This document shows positions 1-8,184 of a stretch of DNA of 11,090 nucleotides, in pieces. The notes under the pieces are model-generated. The model did no database searches. It worked only from the letters and a program-made list of their open reading frames with translations, and was not told the DNA's origin. This DNA is from Bacteroidia bacterium. Lineage in GTDB: Bacteria > Bacteroidota > Bacteroidia > Bacteroidales > Azobacteroidaceae. A program made the translations under genes and the position numbers. Position 1 is the first letter of the stretch; every line of letters starts with the position of its first letter. The stretch covers positions 1 to 11,090 of the forward strand of contig BNXB01000043.1 in assembly GCA_025999255.1 (NCBI GenBank). The letters run 5' to 3'.

Positions 1-401
1 GGAGGCCACACAAAACTACATAGAGTAAGAATTAACCCTATATTCAGGGCATTCAATTGTGAAGCAGGTTTTTGGTACGAATCAAACAGGCAAACCAAAC
101 AAATCATAACGCCAAATGCAGCAATACTTCCCTGCCAAGCTGTATAAAACAAGGGAGTTCCTCCTGTCATCAACAGATAAAATAATGTAGGGAGCATTGT
201 CCGGCTACGGATAATCGTAAATGTATAATTTACCTGCAAAAGCACTAAAGATATAGAAATCTGCAACAAAAAGGCTGTCCAAAAAGCAGGATCACTCCAG
301 TCCGGTTGGGACAGTAATCTCATAATAAACACCAGAATGATGAATATTATAACTATAAACCGACCGGAAACCAACGAGTTATGTATCTGCCTCAAATTCA
401 T
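1..401 (-). CDS. Polytopic inner-membrane protein of unknown function, 3' end cut by window edge
   Basis: The reading frame opens at an ATG (399-401) and stays open for 133 codons to the window edge, so the C-terminus is missing. The product begins MNLRQIHNSLVSGRF and is strongly hydrophobic. Likely membrane spans lie near residues 15-30, 40-57, 70-87, 93-106 and 119-132, joined by short polar loops. This is the pattern of an integral membrane protein with five or more helices; no catalytic motif is visible. It starts 24 bp after the purD stop, with a purine-rich GGGAGGG about 11 bases upstream of the ATG, so it is probably co-transcribed with purD. I do not recognise a characterised family. 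It is reminiscent of uncharacterised Bacteroidota membrane proteins of the DUF6427 kind, but that is only a guess. The gene is judged real from its codon pattern, hydropathy and operon spacing. Confidence 0.75.
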   Translation of the reverse strand, partial: MNLRQIHNSLVSGRFIVIIFIILVFIMRLLSQPDWSDPAFWTAFLLQISISLVLLQVNYTFTIIRSRTMLPTLFYLLMTGGTPLFYTAWQGSIAAFGVMICLVCLFDSYQKPASQLNALNIGLILTLCSFVWP

Positions 402-421
402 AAAATCAAAGCCCTCCCATT

Positions 422-460
422 TTTTTCATTCTTTCATTCCTTCATTTCTTTCATTTAAAT
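422..460 (-). repeat. Short degenerate tandem repeat (AATGAARR units) spanning the purD stop codon
   Basis: On the minus strand there are four consecutive 8-9 base units of the form (A)AATGAA followed by AG, GG, AG or AA. They encode the last residues of PurD (NERNEGMKE) and contain its TGA stop. It looks like a small simple-sequence expansion at the 3' end of the gene. Slippage here would alter only the tail of PurD or its distance to the next gene. Confidence 0.6.
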
Positions 461-1721
461 CAAAGCCAATATCCGAACGAAAATATTTTCCTTCAAAATC
501 TATCGTTTGTGCATTTTTAAATGAGATTTTCAGGGCTTCCTCCTTCGTTTTTCCATAAGAACTGACTGCAATTACACGGCCTCCATTGGTTAGTACCTGT
601 CTGTTTTCGATCTTGGTACCTGCATGAAAAACAATACTATCCCGGACTTTATCCAGTCCGCCGATTACTTTTCCTTTCTCATAATCGCCCGGATAGCCCC
701 CGGATACGAGCATGACAGTTGTAGCAAAACGTTCATCTGTAATCAGATTTTTATTACCTAAATTACCTTTAGCGATTCCATCCAATAAATCCACCAGATC
801 CGACTTGATTCTCAACATCACGACCTCCGTTTCCGGATCTCCCATCCGGCAATTATATTCAATCACCAACGGTTCTCCATTCACATTGATCAAACCTATA
901 AAAATAAATCCTTTGTAATCGATATTTTCGGATTTCAATCCCTCGATTGTAGGAATCACAATACGTTCTTCCACTTTTTTCATGAATACATCATCGGCAA
1001 ACGAAACCGGAGAAACGGCTCCCATACCTCCGGTATTCAAACCGGTATCCCCTACTCCAATCCGTTTGTAATCTTTCGCTTCCGGAAGAATTTTATAGGA
1101 TTTCCCATCGGTCATTACAAAAACAGAACATTCAATACCGGAAAGAAACTCTTCAATAACAACTGTACTCCCGGCATTTCCGAAACTTCCGTTCAGCATA
1201 TTACCAAGTTCTTTTTCAGCCTCAGCCAAATCATTGATTATCAAAACTCCTTTCCCAGCCGCAAGGCCATCAGCCTTAAGCACATATGGAGCTTTCATTG
1301 ATTGCAGGAAAATAATACCTTCCTGAAAATTCGATTTTGTAACACTAAAATACCTGGCTGTTGGAATATGATGCCTGCCCATAAATGCTTTGGCAAAATC
1401 TTTACTGCCTTCCATCTGCGCTCCGGCCTTCGACGGACCGATTACAGGAATATGCGACGTTTCGGAGTCGGTTTTAAAAAAATCGTACACCCCGTTTACC
1501 AACGGGTCTTCGGGGCCAACCACAATCATATCCACCTTATTTTCCAATACAAATGCTTTTTGCGCCGGAAAATCATTTACCGGAATATCAACATTTGTTC
1601 CAACTCCTACTGTCCCGGCATTTCCCGGAGCAATAAAAAGTTTTTCCACTTTGGGGCTTTGCGCTATTTTCCAAGCCAAAGCATGTTCACGGCCTCCTGA
1701 GCCTAAGAGTAATATATTCAT
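426..1721 (-). CDS. purD: Phosphoribosylamine-glycine ligase (GAR synthetase)
   Basis: PurD joins phosphoribosylamine and glycine with ATP to give glycinamide ribonucleotide, the second step of de novo purine synthesis, in the cytosol. The 431-residue product has the full family layout: an N-terminal Rossmann-like domain with GSGGREHA (7-14) and VGPEDPL (68-74), then an ATP-grasp domain with [11 protein letters not shown] (149-159), EEFLSG (190-195), [10 protein letters not shown] (229-238) and the metal-binding [10 protein letters not shown] (288-297). The ordinary C-terminal end IGFDL is at 418-422. The nine residues after it (NERNEGMKE) come from a short tandem repeat and look like a recent extension. 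The gene lies 72 bp after the peptidase gene and 24 bp before the membrane protein gene. Two near-identical AAAAATTT octamers sit directly upstream of the ATG, an AT-rich start region common in Bacteroidota. Identification is secure. Confidence 0.98.
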   Translation of the reverse strand: MNILLLGSGGREHALAWKIAQSPKVEKLFIAPGNAGTVGVGTNVDIPVNDFPAQKAFVLENKVDMIVVGPEDPLVNGVYDFFKTDSETSHIPVIGPSKAGAQMEGSKDFAKAFMGRHHIPTARYFSVTKSNFQEGIIFLQSMKAPYVLKADGLAAGKGVLIINDLAEAEKELGNMLNGSFGNAGSTVVIEEFLSGIECSVFVMTDGKSYKILPEAKDYKRIGVGDTGLNTGGMGAVSPVSFADDVFMKKVEERIVIPTIEGLKSENIDYKGFIFIGLINVNGEPLVIEYNCRMGDPETEVVMLRIKSDLVDLLDGIAKGNLGNKNLITDERFATTVMLVSGGYPGDYEKGKVIGGLDKVRDSIVFHAGTKIENRQVLTNGGRVIAVSSYGKTKEEALKISFKNAQTIDFEGKYFRSDIGFDLNERNEGMKE

Positions 1722-1793
1722 TTTAAATTTTTAAATTTTTAAGTTACAAGTTCATTTTGTGCATAAGCCAGGTTAAAACCTATAACCTAAAAC

Positions 1794-3956
1794 TCATTTC
1801 AAATAATCATCAAAATACCGGGTAATCTTTTCGTACAAATGTACCCGGTCGGGACCGGCCATATTATGTCCATGCCCCGGATACACAAAATAATCGGGAT
1901 AAGTCCGGGCTGTGATACAAGCTTTCAGAAACGCCAGGCTGTTTTGCCAGACAACCGTAGGATCTTCATCACCATGAATCAACAATAAATGTCCTTTCAG
2001 ATTACCTGCCAGGTTAAGCAGGGAAACATTTTCATAACCCTGTTTATTTTCCTGCGGAGTATCCATATATCGTTCGCCATACATCACTTCATAATATTTC
2101 CAATCAATTACAGGTCCTCCGGCCACAGCCGCTTTGAATGTTTCCGGATGCCGTAATATCATATTCGTCGCCATAAAGCCGCCGTAACTCCAGCCATGTA
2201 CCCCGATTCTTTCCGAATCGACATACGGCAGGGATTTGAGAAATGCAATCCCCTCCATCTGATCCGACGTTTCATTGACTCCCAGATTGCGGTGAATTAC
2301 ATTTTCGAAGGCCAATCCCCGATTCGCTGTCCCCCGGTTATCCATAGAGAAAACGACATAACCTTTCTGAGCCATGTATATATCCCAACCTCTCATACCT
2401 GCCAGCCAATTATTTTTAATCATTTGACTATGAGGCCCACCGTAAACATAAATTACCACGGGATATTTACGTGAAGGGTCGAAATTCACAGGTCTCACCA
2501 ACCTATAATACAAATCGGATACCCCATCCGCAGCTTTAACCGATCCTAGCGAAACCACAGGTAATTGGTAACCGGCATACGGGTCGGAAGCCTTTTGCAA
2601 TACCACAGACTTTTTATTACTTGTCCGGATCAAAACCTGATTCAAAGGGGTCTCTTTATTTGAATACCGGTCTAACAGGTAATTTCCGGAAGGACTCAAT
2701 GATGCCGAATGTACACCGGATTCATATGTTAACTGCGTTTTTTCCCCTGTTTCAATGTTTATTTTGTAAACCTGAGTTTCAAGCGGATTCAATTCATTGG
2801 ACATAACGAAAACAAACTGTTCCTTTTCATCCAATCCAATCAGTTGTAAAATATCGGTTTTACCTGATGTTATCTTCCTGATTAAAGCCCCATCCGTACG
2901 ATAAAGATATAATTGATTGTATCCGTCACGTTTACTTTGCCAGATAAACTGTTCCGGATTCCGTTTTAAGAAAAGCATGGGATTAGCCGGTTCCACATAC
3001 TTCCCATCCGTTTCTATGAACAAGGTACGTTCCATTACTCCTGTCTGCACATTATAGCAGTTTACGGTACAGGTATCCTGTTTTCTGTTTAATTCCGCAA
3101 TATATAAAGATTTTTCGTCGGGACTCCAGGACAGGTTTGTAAAATAACGGTCTTTCGGCTCTCCTGTTTTCAGGAAAACAGTACGCCGGCTACTCAAATT
3201 GTGTACGCCCACGGTTACTTCATGACTTGTCATACCGGCCATCGGATATTTGATAGATTTCAGTTCCGCTTCACGTGTAGAAATATCCACAAGAGGATAA
3301 TCGCCTACCATACTTTCATCCATACGATAAAATGCAAGGTAATTTCCACCGGGCGACCAGAACGTACCCTTATTGATCCCAAATTCGTTACGGTGTACAG
3401 CCTGTCCATTGACAATATTTTTATCCTGATCCTTAGCCACTTCCCAAGGCAGACCTTCATCCGAAATATAAAGATTATTATCTACTGTATATGCAACTCT
3501 CAGATTTTCAATACAAAAATCCATATTTTTCCAGTCTTTCTCCTGCTTGATTTGCTTTACTATCTGTTTGTTACGGATATCGAATAAAACGTATTTCATC
3601 GTGCTCTTATCAGCCGGAAGAATAATCGCAATTTCACGATCGCCCATTTTTTTGAAAGATATCTGGTTGATATTGGCTTTATCGTCCGGTAAAAATTCCT
3701 GTAATTCTTTATTCGTAATCAACACCGTTTTTTTTGCAGGAGATTTAGGATCCATCAAATACAGGGTATCTCTGTTGGACATGGTTATCCGTTCTCCGTA
3801 CCACCGGGTCTGAAAAGGTAAACGAGGAATAAATTTTGCATAATTTTTTCCACCCGGAAGCAAATCTTCCAGAGTCAGTTCCTGGGAAAAAAGATTCACA
3901 TTTACAGACATCAACAAGATAACCGACAGATAAAACAATCGCTTCAGATTTCTCAT
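1794..3956 (-). CDS. ptpA: Secreted S9 prolyl tripeptidyl peptidase (PTP-A/DPP-IV family)
   Basis: This is a serine exopeptidase expected to remove Xaa-Xaa-Pro tripeptides from peptide N-termini in the periplasm or at the cell surface, feeding peptide catabolism. The 720-residue product begins with a signal peptide (basic MRNLKR, hydrophobic 7-22, probable cleavage near FSQ at 23-25). A beta-propeller region follows (about 40-470), then an alpha/beta hydrolase domain. The catalytic triad is Ser590 in GWSYGG, Asp665 in HGDEDP and His697 in GHGHN. From memory of the P. gingivalis enzyme (Ser603/Asp678/His710, amino-end recognition by Glu205 and Glu636), the spacing is identical and Glu191 (RNEFGI) and Glu623 (YEVMYGERY) look like the counterparts, favouring tripeptidyl over dipeptidyl specificity. 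Its ATG overlaps the methyltransferase stop (ATGA, 3953-3956), implying translational coupling. The S9 family call is near certain; the tripeptidyl call is strong but rests on remembered similarity. Confidence 0.94.
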   Translation of the reverse strand: MRNLKRLFYLSVILLMSVNVNLFSQELTLEDLLPGGKNYAKFIPRLPFQTRWYGERITMSNRDTLYLMDPKSPAKKTVLITNKELQEFLPDDKANINQISFKKMGDREIAIILPADKSTMKYVLFDIRNKQIVKQIKQEKDWKNMDFCIENLRVAYTVDNNLYISDEGLPWEVAKDQDKNIVNGQAVHRNEFGINKGTFWSPGGNYLAFYRMDESMVGDYPLVDISTREAELKSIKYPMAGMTSHEVTVGVHNLSSRRTVFLKTGEPKDRYFTNLSWSPDEKSLYIAELNRKQDTCTVNCYNVQTGVMERTLFIETDGKYVEPANPMLFLKRNPEQFIWQSKRDGYNQLYLYRTDGALIRKITSGKTDILQLIGLDEKEQFVFVMSNELNPLETQVYKINIETGEKTQLTYESGVHSASLSPSGNYLLDRYSNKETPLNQVLIRTSNKKSVVLQKASDPYAGYQLPVVSLGSVKAADGVSDLYYRLVRPVNFDPSRKYPVVIYVYGGPHSQMIKNNWLAGMRGWDIYMAQKGYVVFSMDNRGTANRGLAFENVIHRNLGVNETSDQMEGIAFLKSLPYVDSERIGVHGWSYGGFMATNMILRHPETFKAAVAGGPVIDWKYYEVMYGERYMDTPQENKQGYENVSLLNLAGNLKGHLLLIHGDEDPTVVWQNSLAFLKACITARTYPDYFVYPGHGHNMAGPDRVHLYEKITRYFDDYLK

Positions 3957-5152
3957 AATTCAGTGATTTTTTTCAATTCCAACCGGTGTTCTCCCGTTTC
4001 ATTTTTAGAATCTTTCCGTTTTCCGCTGAACATATCATATTTACGAAACTCACAATCCAGAGAACCATTGACCAACTTCTCTTTTGCTGAAGGTTTGAGT
4101 CCGATTTTATCAAAACCATCCTTATTCGAAGACAAAATCCAAGCCGTATATCCGATAAAAACATGTTTGAGACGCTCTCCAATCATACCGTACAGAGCCA
4201 TCAGGTCGCGGGGATTCAACCGTTCTCCATATGGAGGGTTGGTCACCAGAATACCGGGAGATTGCGGCGCTTCCTCATATTTCTGAAACGGTTTAACGTC
4301 CAATTCAATATACTTGGAGAGTCCGGCATTTTTAACGTTACGGGTCGCAATGGCAATTGCTTTACCGGAAATATCCGAACCGTACACCTTGTATTCAAAT
4401 TCACACTCTCCACTATCATCAGAACTTATTTCCCTGAATAATTCTTCGTCAAAATCATCCCATTCTTCGAAAGCATATTTTTCCCTGTATATTCCGGGGG
4501 GAATATTACGTGCTATAAGCGCCGCTTCAATAAGTAAAGTCCCGGAACCACACATCGGATCCACGAAATTGGAATCGCCCGTCCAGCCTGTTTTCAGTAT
4601 CATTCCGGCAGCAAGGACTTCGTTCAGAGGAGCTTCTGTTTCCTCAATCCGGTATCCCCGTTTATGAAGAGATTCTCCCGAACTATCGATCGACACGGTG
4701 CAATCCCTATGGGAAATATGGATATGAAATTGGAAATCGGGATTATTGATCCTTACGGAAGGACGTTCAACCTCTCTCTCTGTAAAATAATCCACTATTG
4801 CATCTTTCGTCCGGTATGCAACAAATTTGGAATGGGTAAATACCTCGGAATGTACCACAGCATCGACAGCAAATGTTTTTTTACCATCCAAATACTGTTC
4901 CCAAGGTATTTCTTTTACTTTTTCATAAACTTCATCCGAACTTTTCGCAGAGAAAGTAGCAATGGTTTTTAAAATCCGAAGAGCCGTACGACAATGAAAA
5001 TTCGCTTTATACATTAAACTTTTATCTCCTTCAAAAGCGACCATTCTTCTTCCGATCTGCAGATTGTCAGCCCCTAAGGCTATTAATTCAGAAGCCAGGA
5101 CATGTTCGAGTCCATACAAGGTTTTCGCCACCATTTGAAAAGTTTTCTTCAT
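3953..5152 (-). CDS. rlmL: THUMP-domain class I SAM-dependent rRNA guanine-N2 methyltransferase, RlmL type
   Basis: The likely role is N2-methylation of a guanosine in 23S rRNA (G2445 in E. coli numbering) during ribosome assembly. The 399-residue protein has an N-terminal ferredoxin-like/THUMP region (about 1-160, including FHCRTALRIL near 52-61) followed by a Rossmann methyltransferase domain. That domain carries the SAM-binding FVDPMCGSGT (196-205), an acidic motif GSDIS (248-252) and the catalytic TNPPYGER (304-311) typical of base-amino methyltransferases. The lysine-rich C-terminus may help bind RNA. E. coli RlmL is a fusion of about 700 residues with a second methyltransferase (RlmK); this protein matches only the first half, as is common outside Gammaproteobacteria. 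It starts 23 bp after the PPOX gene and overlaps the peptidase ATG by four bases. The family is sure; the exact target base is inferred. Confidence 0.92.
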   Translation of the reverse strand: MKKTFQMVAKTLYGLEHVLASELIALGADNLQIGRRMVAFEGDKSLMYKANFHCRTALRILKTIATFSAKSSDEVYEKVKEIPWEQYLDGKKTFAVDAVVHSEVFTHSKFVAYRTKDAIVDYFTEREVERPSVRINNPDFQFHIHISHRDCTVSIDSSGESLHKRGYRIEETEAPLNEVLAAGMILKTGWTGDSNFVDPMCGSGTLLIEAALIARNIPPGIYREKYAFEEWDDFDEELFREISSDDSGECEFEYKVYGSDISGKAIAIATRNVKNAGLSKYIELDVKPFQKYEEAPQSPGILVTNPPYGERLNPRDLMALYGMIGERLKHVFIGYTAWILSSNKDGFDKIGLKPSAKEKLVNGSLDCEFRKYDMFSGKRKDSKNETGEHRLELKKITEL

Positions 5153-5175
5153 TACATCTTTTTATTTATACGCTT

Positions 5176-5643
5176 TTATTTAAGAGAAGCGCCTAATTCT
5201 TTACAAAATATCCGGTCTATTTCTATCATCCAGATTTTCACGTTGATAACCGCCGGATCCGAATATTTGAATTCCTTATTGGAATAATGGGACATAATAA
5301 TATTCAGAGCATCGACCTTTTTTTCAAAATCATCCACAAAACTCACATTACCATAGGCAATTACACTTCTGGCTTTCATCCCGTAACTACAAGCCACTTG
5401 CGGATGTTGAAAAGCCAGCTTATGTCCATTGCTGAAAGTAATGCAAACACGGTTATTTTTTTCAAGCAAACGGATACTACGTCCATCCTGAGCGGAATGG
5501 AGATAAATCACATTATCTTTAAATCCGAAATTCATAGGAATAACATAAGGTTCATCGCCATCGACCATTCCGACATAACAAACCTCACAACCGGTTATTA
5601 CCTGTTCAATTTCTTCACGATTTTCAATAAATATTGTTTTCAT
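5176..5643 (-). CDS. NimA-like pyridoxamine 5'-phosphate oxidase-family FMN-binding protein
   Basis: This is a 155-residue split-barrel flavin-binding protein. The N-terminal part (CEVCYVGMVDGDEPYVIPM, 19-37) and the following FKDNVIYLHSAQDGRSIRLL segment (41-60) match the pattern of Pyridox_ox_2/NimA-like proteins, in which the HSA..G stretch lies at the FMN phosphate site. Members of this group include 5-nitroimidazole reductases (Nim) and many general FMN- or heme-handling proteins, so the substrate cannot be read from the sequence and drug resistance should not be assumed. It is a soluble cytosolic protein with no signal peptide or membrane span. It lies between argB (28 bp) and the RlmL-type gene (23 bp), within the run of minus-strand genes. 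Confidence 0.85.
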   Translation of the reverse strand: MKTIFIENREEIEQVITGCEVCYVGMVDGDEPYVIPMNFGFKDNVIYLHSAQDGRSIRLLEKNNRVCITFSNGHKLAFQHPQVACSYGMKARSVIAYGNVSFVDDFEKKVDALNIIMSHYSNKEFKYSDPAVINVKIWMIEIDRIFCKELGASLK

Positions 5644-5671
5644 GGTAACGGCAAATGTTCATAAGATCACA

Positions 5672-6439
5672 TTATTGTATTTTTGTTCCTTTTCCTGTGT
5701 GGATTTCCGATGCATGTGAAATGATAACCTCTTTCACTCCGGCACGGATAGCCTCAAATGCATTTTCAAGTTTAGGAATCATTCCTCCATTAATAATTCC
5801 TTGAGAGACATATTGTTCAAATAACCGGATATTTATTTCCGGAATGACGCTATCATCATTGTTTTCATCCGAAAGGACCCCTTTCTTTTCAAAACAATAA
5901 ATCAACCGGACATCAAAATACCGGGCAAAAGCTTTAGCTACCTCTCCCGCTATCGTATCCGCATTTGTATTCAGTATATTTCCTTTCCCATCGTGGGTCA
6001 AAGGAGCCAGGACAGGGACGACTCCCTTACGGATCAATTCGGACGGGAGTCCGGCATTCACTTGTTTGACGTCTCCCACATAACCGTAATCAATGGTTCT
6101 TACCGGACGTTTATCCGCCAATATGATATTTAGATCGGCTCCGGTCAGTCCTATGGCATTCAATCCTAACGATTGAAGCCCGGCGACAATATTTTTGTTT
6201 ACCAAACCTCCATATACCATTGTAACTATTTTCAGAGTTTCAGCATCTGTGATACGACGTCCGTCCACCATCTTACTTTCTATCCCCAACCGTTCGGCGA
6301 TACGTGTTGCGGAACGTCCGCCTCCATGTACCAATATTTTGTGACCTTTTATTGCGGAAAAATCCTTTAACAATTGTTTTAACGATTCTTCTTCTTCAAC
6401 AATTTTTCCTCCTACTTTGACGATTGTCAACTGTTCCAT
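5672..6439 (-). CDS. argB: N-acetylglutamate (probably N-succinylglutamate) kinase
   Basis: ArgB phosphorylates the gamma-carboxyl of an N-acylated glutamate, the second step of arginine synthesis. The 255-residue protein has the amino acid kinase fold and its markers: KVGGK (8-12), the glycine-rich HGGGR (38-42), the substrate-binding VDGRRIT (58-64), NTNADTIAG (157-165) and the nucleotide-site Lys in GGMIPK (218-223). The length is normal and the N-terminal arginine-sensing helix of hexameric enzymes is absent. In Bacteroides fragilis the pathway is known to use succinylated intermediates (N-succinylornithine transcarbamylase), so the substrate here may be N-succinylglutamate; this is inferred from taxonomy, not from a residue I can point to. 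It is the first gene of the minus-strand housekeeping run, with a promoter candidate 27-60 bp upstream. No other arginine gene is in the window. Confidence 0.96.
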   Translation of the reverse strand: MEQLTIVKVGGKIVEEEESLKQLLKDFSAIKGHKILVHGGGRSATRIAERLGIESKMVDGRRITDAETLKIVTMVYGGLVNKNIVAGLQSLGLNAIGLTGADLNIILADKRPVRTIDYGYVGDVKQVNAGLPSELIRKGVVPVLAPLTHDGKGNILNTNADTIAGEVAKAFARYFDVRLIYCFEKKGVLSDENNDDSVIPEINIRLFEQYVSQGIINGGMIPKLENAFEAIRAGVKEVIISHASEIHTGKGTKIQ

Positions 6440-6465
6440 TCAAGTTTAAAGAAATGATTAGGCTA

Positions 6466-6499
6466 CAAATTTAGTCAATTTTTAATGATTATCCACAAT
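6466..6499 (-). promoter_or_regulatory. Candidate Bacteroidota sigma-ABfr promoter for argB
   Basis: On the minus strand TAAATTTG (6466-6473) matches the Bacteroidota -7 consensus TAnnTTTG exactly. A poor -33 match (ATTG or TTGT, about 6495-6499) lies 21-22 bases upstream, slightly longer than the usual 19-21. Transcription would begin around 6459, leaving a leader of about 20 bases before the argB ATG. This AT-rich DNA can produce chance matches. Confidence 0.4.
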
Positions 6500-6523
6500 A
6501 TTACCACTAAATTGAGAGATTTT

Positions 6524-6590
6524 GGCAAGCTGTTTAGCTGGAAGTCGGGCTGAAAGCCTGAAATATCCCAACCCAACGGCAACGCCTTGG
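6524..6590. repeat. Degenerate REP-like palindrome pair (GGGCTGAAAGCC / GGCAACGCC type)
   Basis: Three hairpin-forming stretches sit in a row in the sulfatase-argB spacer: AGCT-GTTT-AGCT (6528-6539), CGGGCT-GAA-AGCCTG (6546-6560, one G-T pair) and CCAA(c)GGC-AAC-GCCTTGG (6573-6590, one bulged base). The last two are much richer in GC than the flanking spacer. Their form resembles the paired 'GGGCTGAAAGCCC' and 'CCCAAGGCAACGCCTTGGG' palindromes that I recall as dispersed repeats in Bacteroidota genomes and that may be moved by IS200/Y1-type REP-associated transposases. The bulge and mismatch suggest an old, decayed copy. No transposase gene is present here. It may also slow transcription leaving the sulfatase gene, as no ordinary T-tract terminator is visible in the spacer. 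Confidence 0.5.
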
Positions 6591-6653
6591 ACAATACACC
6601 AATATCGCATTTTTATACACGAACAATAATGATAGAGGTGTTGAGAACAGACT

Positions 6654-8150
6654 TCAAAGAGGATAATTCGGACTTAGTAAAATGGTTTTATTCACTATCT
6701 GCAATTTTCCATCTTTCACATAAGGCTCTCCCCTCTCACTCAGATGACTTACCATCCGTTTTCTCCAGGAGTCTGATATTTTGGAATAATCTTTATTACG
6801 AATTAAGTTTTTAAGTTCATGCGGATCTTTTTCCAAATCGAATAATTGTTCCTCTCCCGTGTGAAAAAACCAGATATATTTTATTTTCCCATCGGTCAAA
6901 GCAGCCCAATAGTTATCTTTTTCATAACAGGTTGCATGTTCCAAATCAATATAAGGTCGCCAGGAAACCTGTTTATTATTCAAAAGCCTGATTACAGACA
7001 TTCCGTCCATACCCCCGGGCTGAGGAATCCCGGCCGCATCCAGGAATGAAGGAAGTACATCCCGGATTTCAACAACCTGTTCCAGAGCTTGTCCTCTTTG
7101 CAACACGGTTTTTGTGTCTTTCGGAGGTTTTACTATAAACGGGATATGAGCAGAACCCTCATAAGCATATGTTTTCCTCCAATGGTGATGATCGCCGAGC
7201 ATATCGCCATGATCGGAAATAAAAATAATCCAGGAATTATCGTAAAGTCCCTCCTCTTTCAAAGCGGATATAATTCTACCTATCTGATCATCGACAAATG
7301 TAACGGCAGCATAATAATGTCTTCTGGAATCAATTGCATGTTCCGCTCCAAAATCACCAAAAGCGGCATCCGGAGTCATTGGACGGTTGGCAAAACGTTC
7401 ACACCAGTCTCCAATAGAGGGAGCAGGAACATCCGCATTTTCATACCTGTCAAAATAACGTTGGGGAGGATCATAAGGACTATGAGGACGGGCGAAAGAA
7501 ATTTTCAGAAATAAGGATTTTTCCTGATGATAATTCCGGATAAACCGTACGGCTTCATTACCTGTCCATTGGGTCGGATGCAACTGTTCCGGATTTTTAT
7601 ACACCTTTCCTGCATGAGCATTCCAGCCGATTCCTGTTGCATCGGGATTTTCTCCGGGAGCCTCCATCATAAACCATTGCCGATAGTCGCTAACAAAATC
7701 GGGAGATTCCACCCTACCCGACTCGTCTAGTAAAGCTCCGTGGAACCCGTGCAGGTTACGTTGAGGCGCATAATGCATTTTACCAATCCCAAAAGTGAAA
7801 TAACCGGCATTCCGAAGCATTTCCGGCATCTCATAAGGATATTTGAAAGCTACTTTCGAATAACCCAACATCCCATGCTTCCAGGGAGAGCATCCTGTAA
7901 GCAAAGCCGCCCGGGCAGGAGTACTACTGGGAGTTGAAGTATAAGCATTACGAAACAAAAAACCATCTCCGGCCAACTGATCCGTGTTAGGTGTTGAAAT
8001 CTGCCGGTTTCCCATTGCCCCCAGACAATCAAACCGCTGCTGGTCGGTCATAATCAGGATAAGATTCGGTTTTTCCTGAACCTGCTGTGCATAAACACTA
8101 CTTACGGTTCCCGATAAAATCAGAGATAGGGAAGTCAATTCAATATTCAT
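6654..8150 (-). CDS. Secreted serine-type sulfatase (S1 family, alkaline phosphatase superfamily)
   Basis: This enzyme hydrolyses sulfate esters, probably on a glycan or small organic sulfate, in the periplasm. The 498-residue product has the formylglycine signature S-T-P-A-R-A-A-L-L-T-G with Ser76 as the residue to be oxidised. As a serine-type site it needs the radical-SAM maturase anSME, which is not in this window. Other active-site elements are TDQ (35-37), GKMH (123-126), RPHSP (221-225), the metal ligands SDHGD (312-316) and K326. The C-terminal part (about 400-460) is the small sulfatase subdomain ending in FDLEKDPHELKNL. The N-terminus (1-21) is hydrophobic with an AQ cleavage-like site but has no Arg or Lys, which is unusual for a signal peptide. 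An in-frame TAA seven codons upstream leaves this ATG as the only normal start. No SusC/SusD or other polysaccharide-utilisation gene lies beside it. The substrate class cannot be told from sequence alone. Confidence 0.95.
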   Translation of the reverse strand: MNIELTSLSLILSGTVSSVYAQQVQEKPNLILIMTDQQRFDCLGAMGNRQISTPNTDQLAGDGFLFRNAYTSTPSSTPARAALLTGCSPWKHGMLGYSKVAFKYPYEMPEMLRNAGYFTFGIGKMHYAPQRNLHGFHGALLDESGRVESPDFVSDYRQWFMMEAPGENPDATGIGWNAHAGKVYKNPEQLHPTQWTGNEAVRFIRNYHQEKSLFLKISFARPHSPYDPPQRYFDRYENADVPAPSIGDWCERFANRPMTPDAAFGDFGAEHAIDSRRHYYAAVTFVDDQIGRIISALKEEGLYDNSWIIFISDHGDMLGDHHHWRKTYAYEGSAHIPFIVKPPKDTKTVLQRGQALEQVVEIRDVLPSFLDAAGIPQPGGMDGMSVIRLLNNKQVSWRPYIDLEHATCYEKDNYWAALTDGKIKYIWFFHTGEEQLFDLEKDPHELKNLIRNKDYSKISDSWRKRMVSHLSERGEPYVKDGKLQIVNKTILLSPNYPL

Positions 8151-8184
8151 AATTTTTAATAAATAAATTTATATTATTTTTTAT

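Noticed and set aside
1771..1782. AGGTT-AA-AACCT inverted repeat and TAGGTTTT promoter-like box before purD
   Set aside because: The inverted repeat has five-base arms only, and the candidate -7 box is one base off with a 17-base spacing to TTTG, so it is not convincing as an operator, terminator or promoter.
5176..5643. Calling the PPOX gene a nim nitroimidazole-resistance gene
   Set aside because: The fold matches, but the family is broad and mostly not resistance-related, and no residue seen here proves nitroreductase activity.
7089..7514. Plus-strand open frame of 141 codons inside the sulfatase gene
   Set aside because: It is antisense to the sulfatase core including the SDHGD metal site and has no family features.
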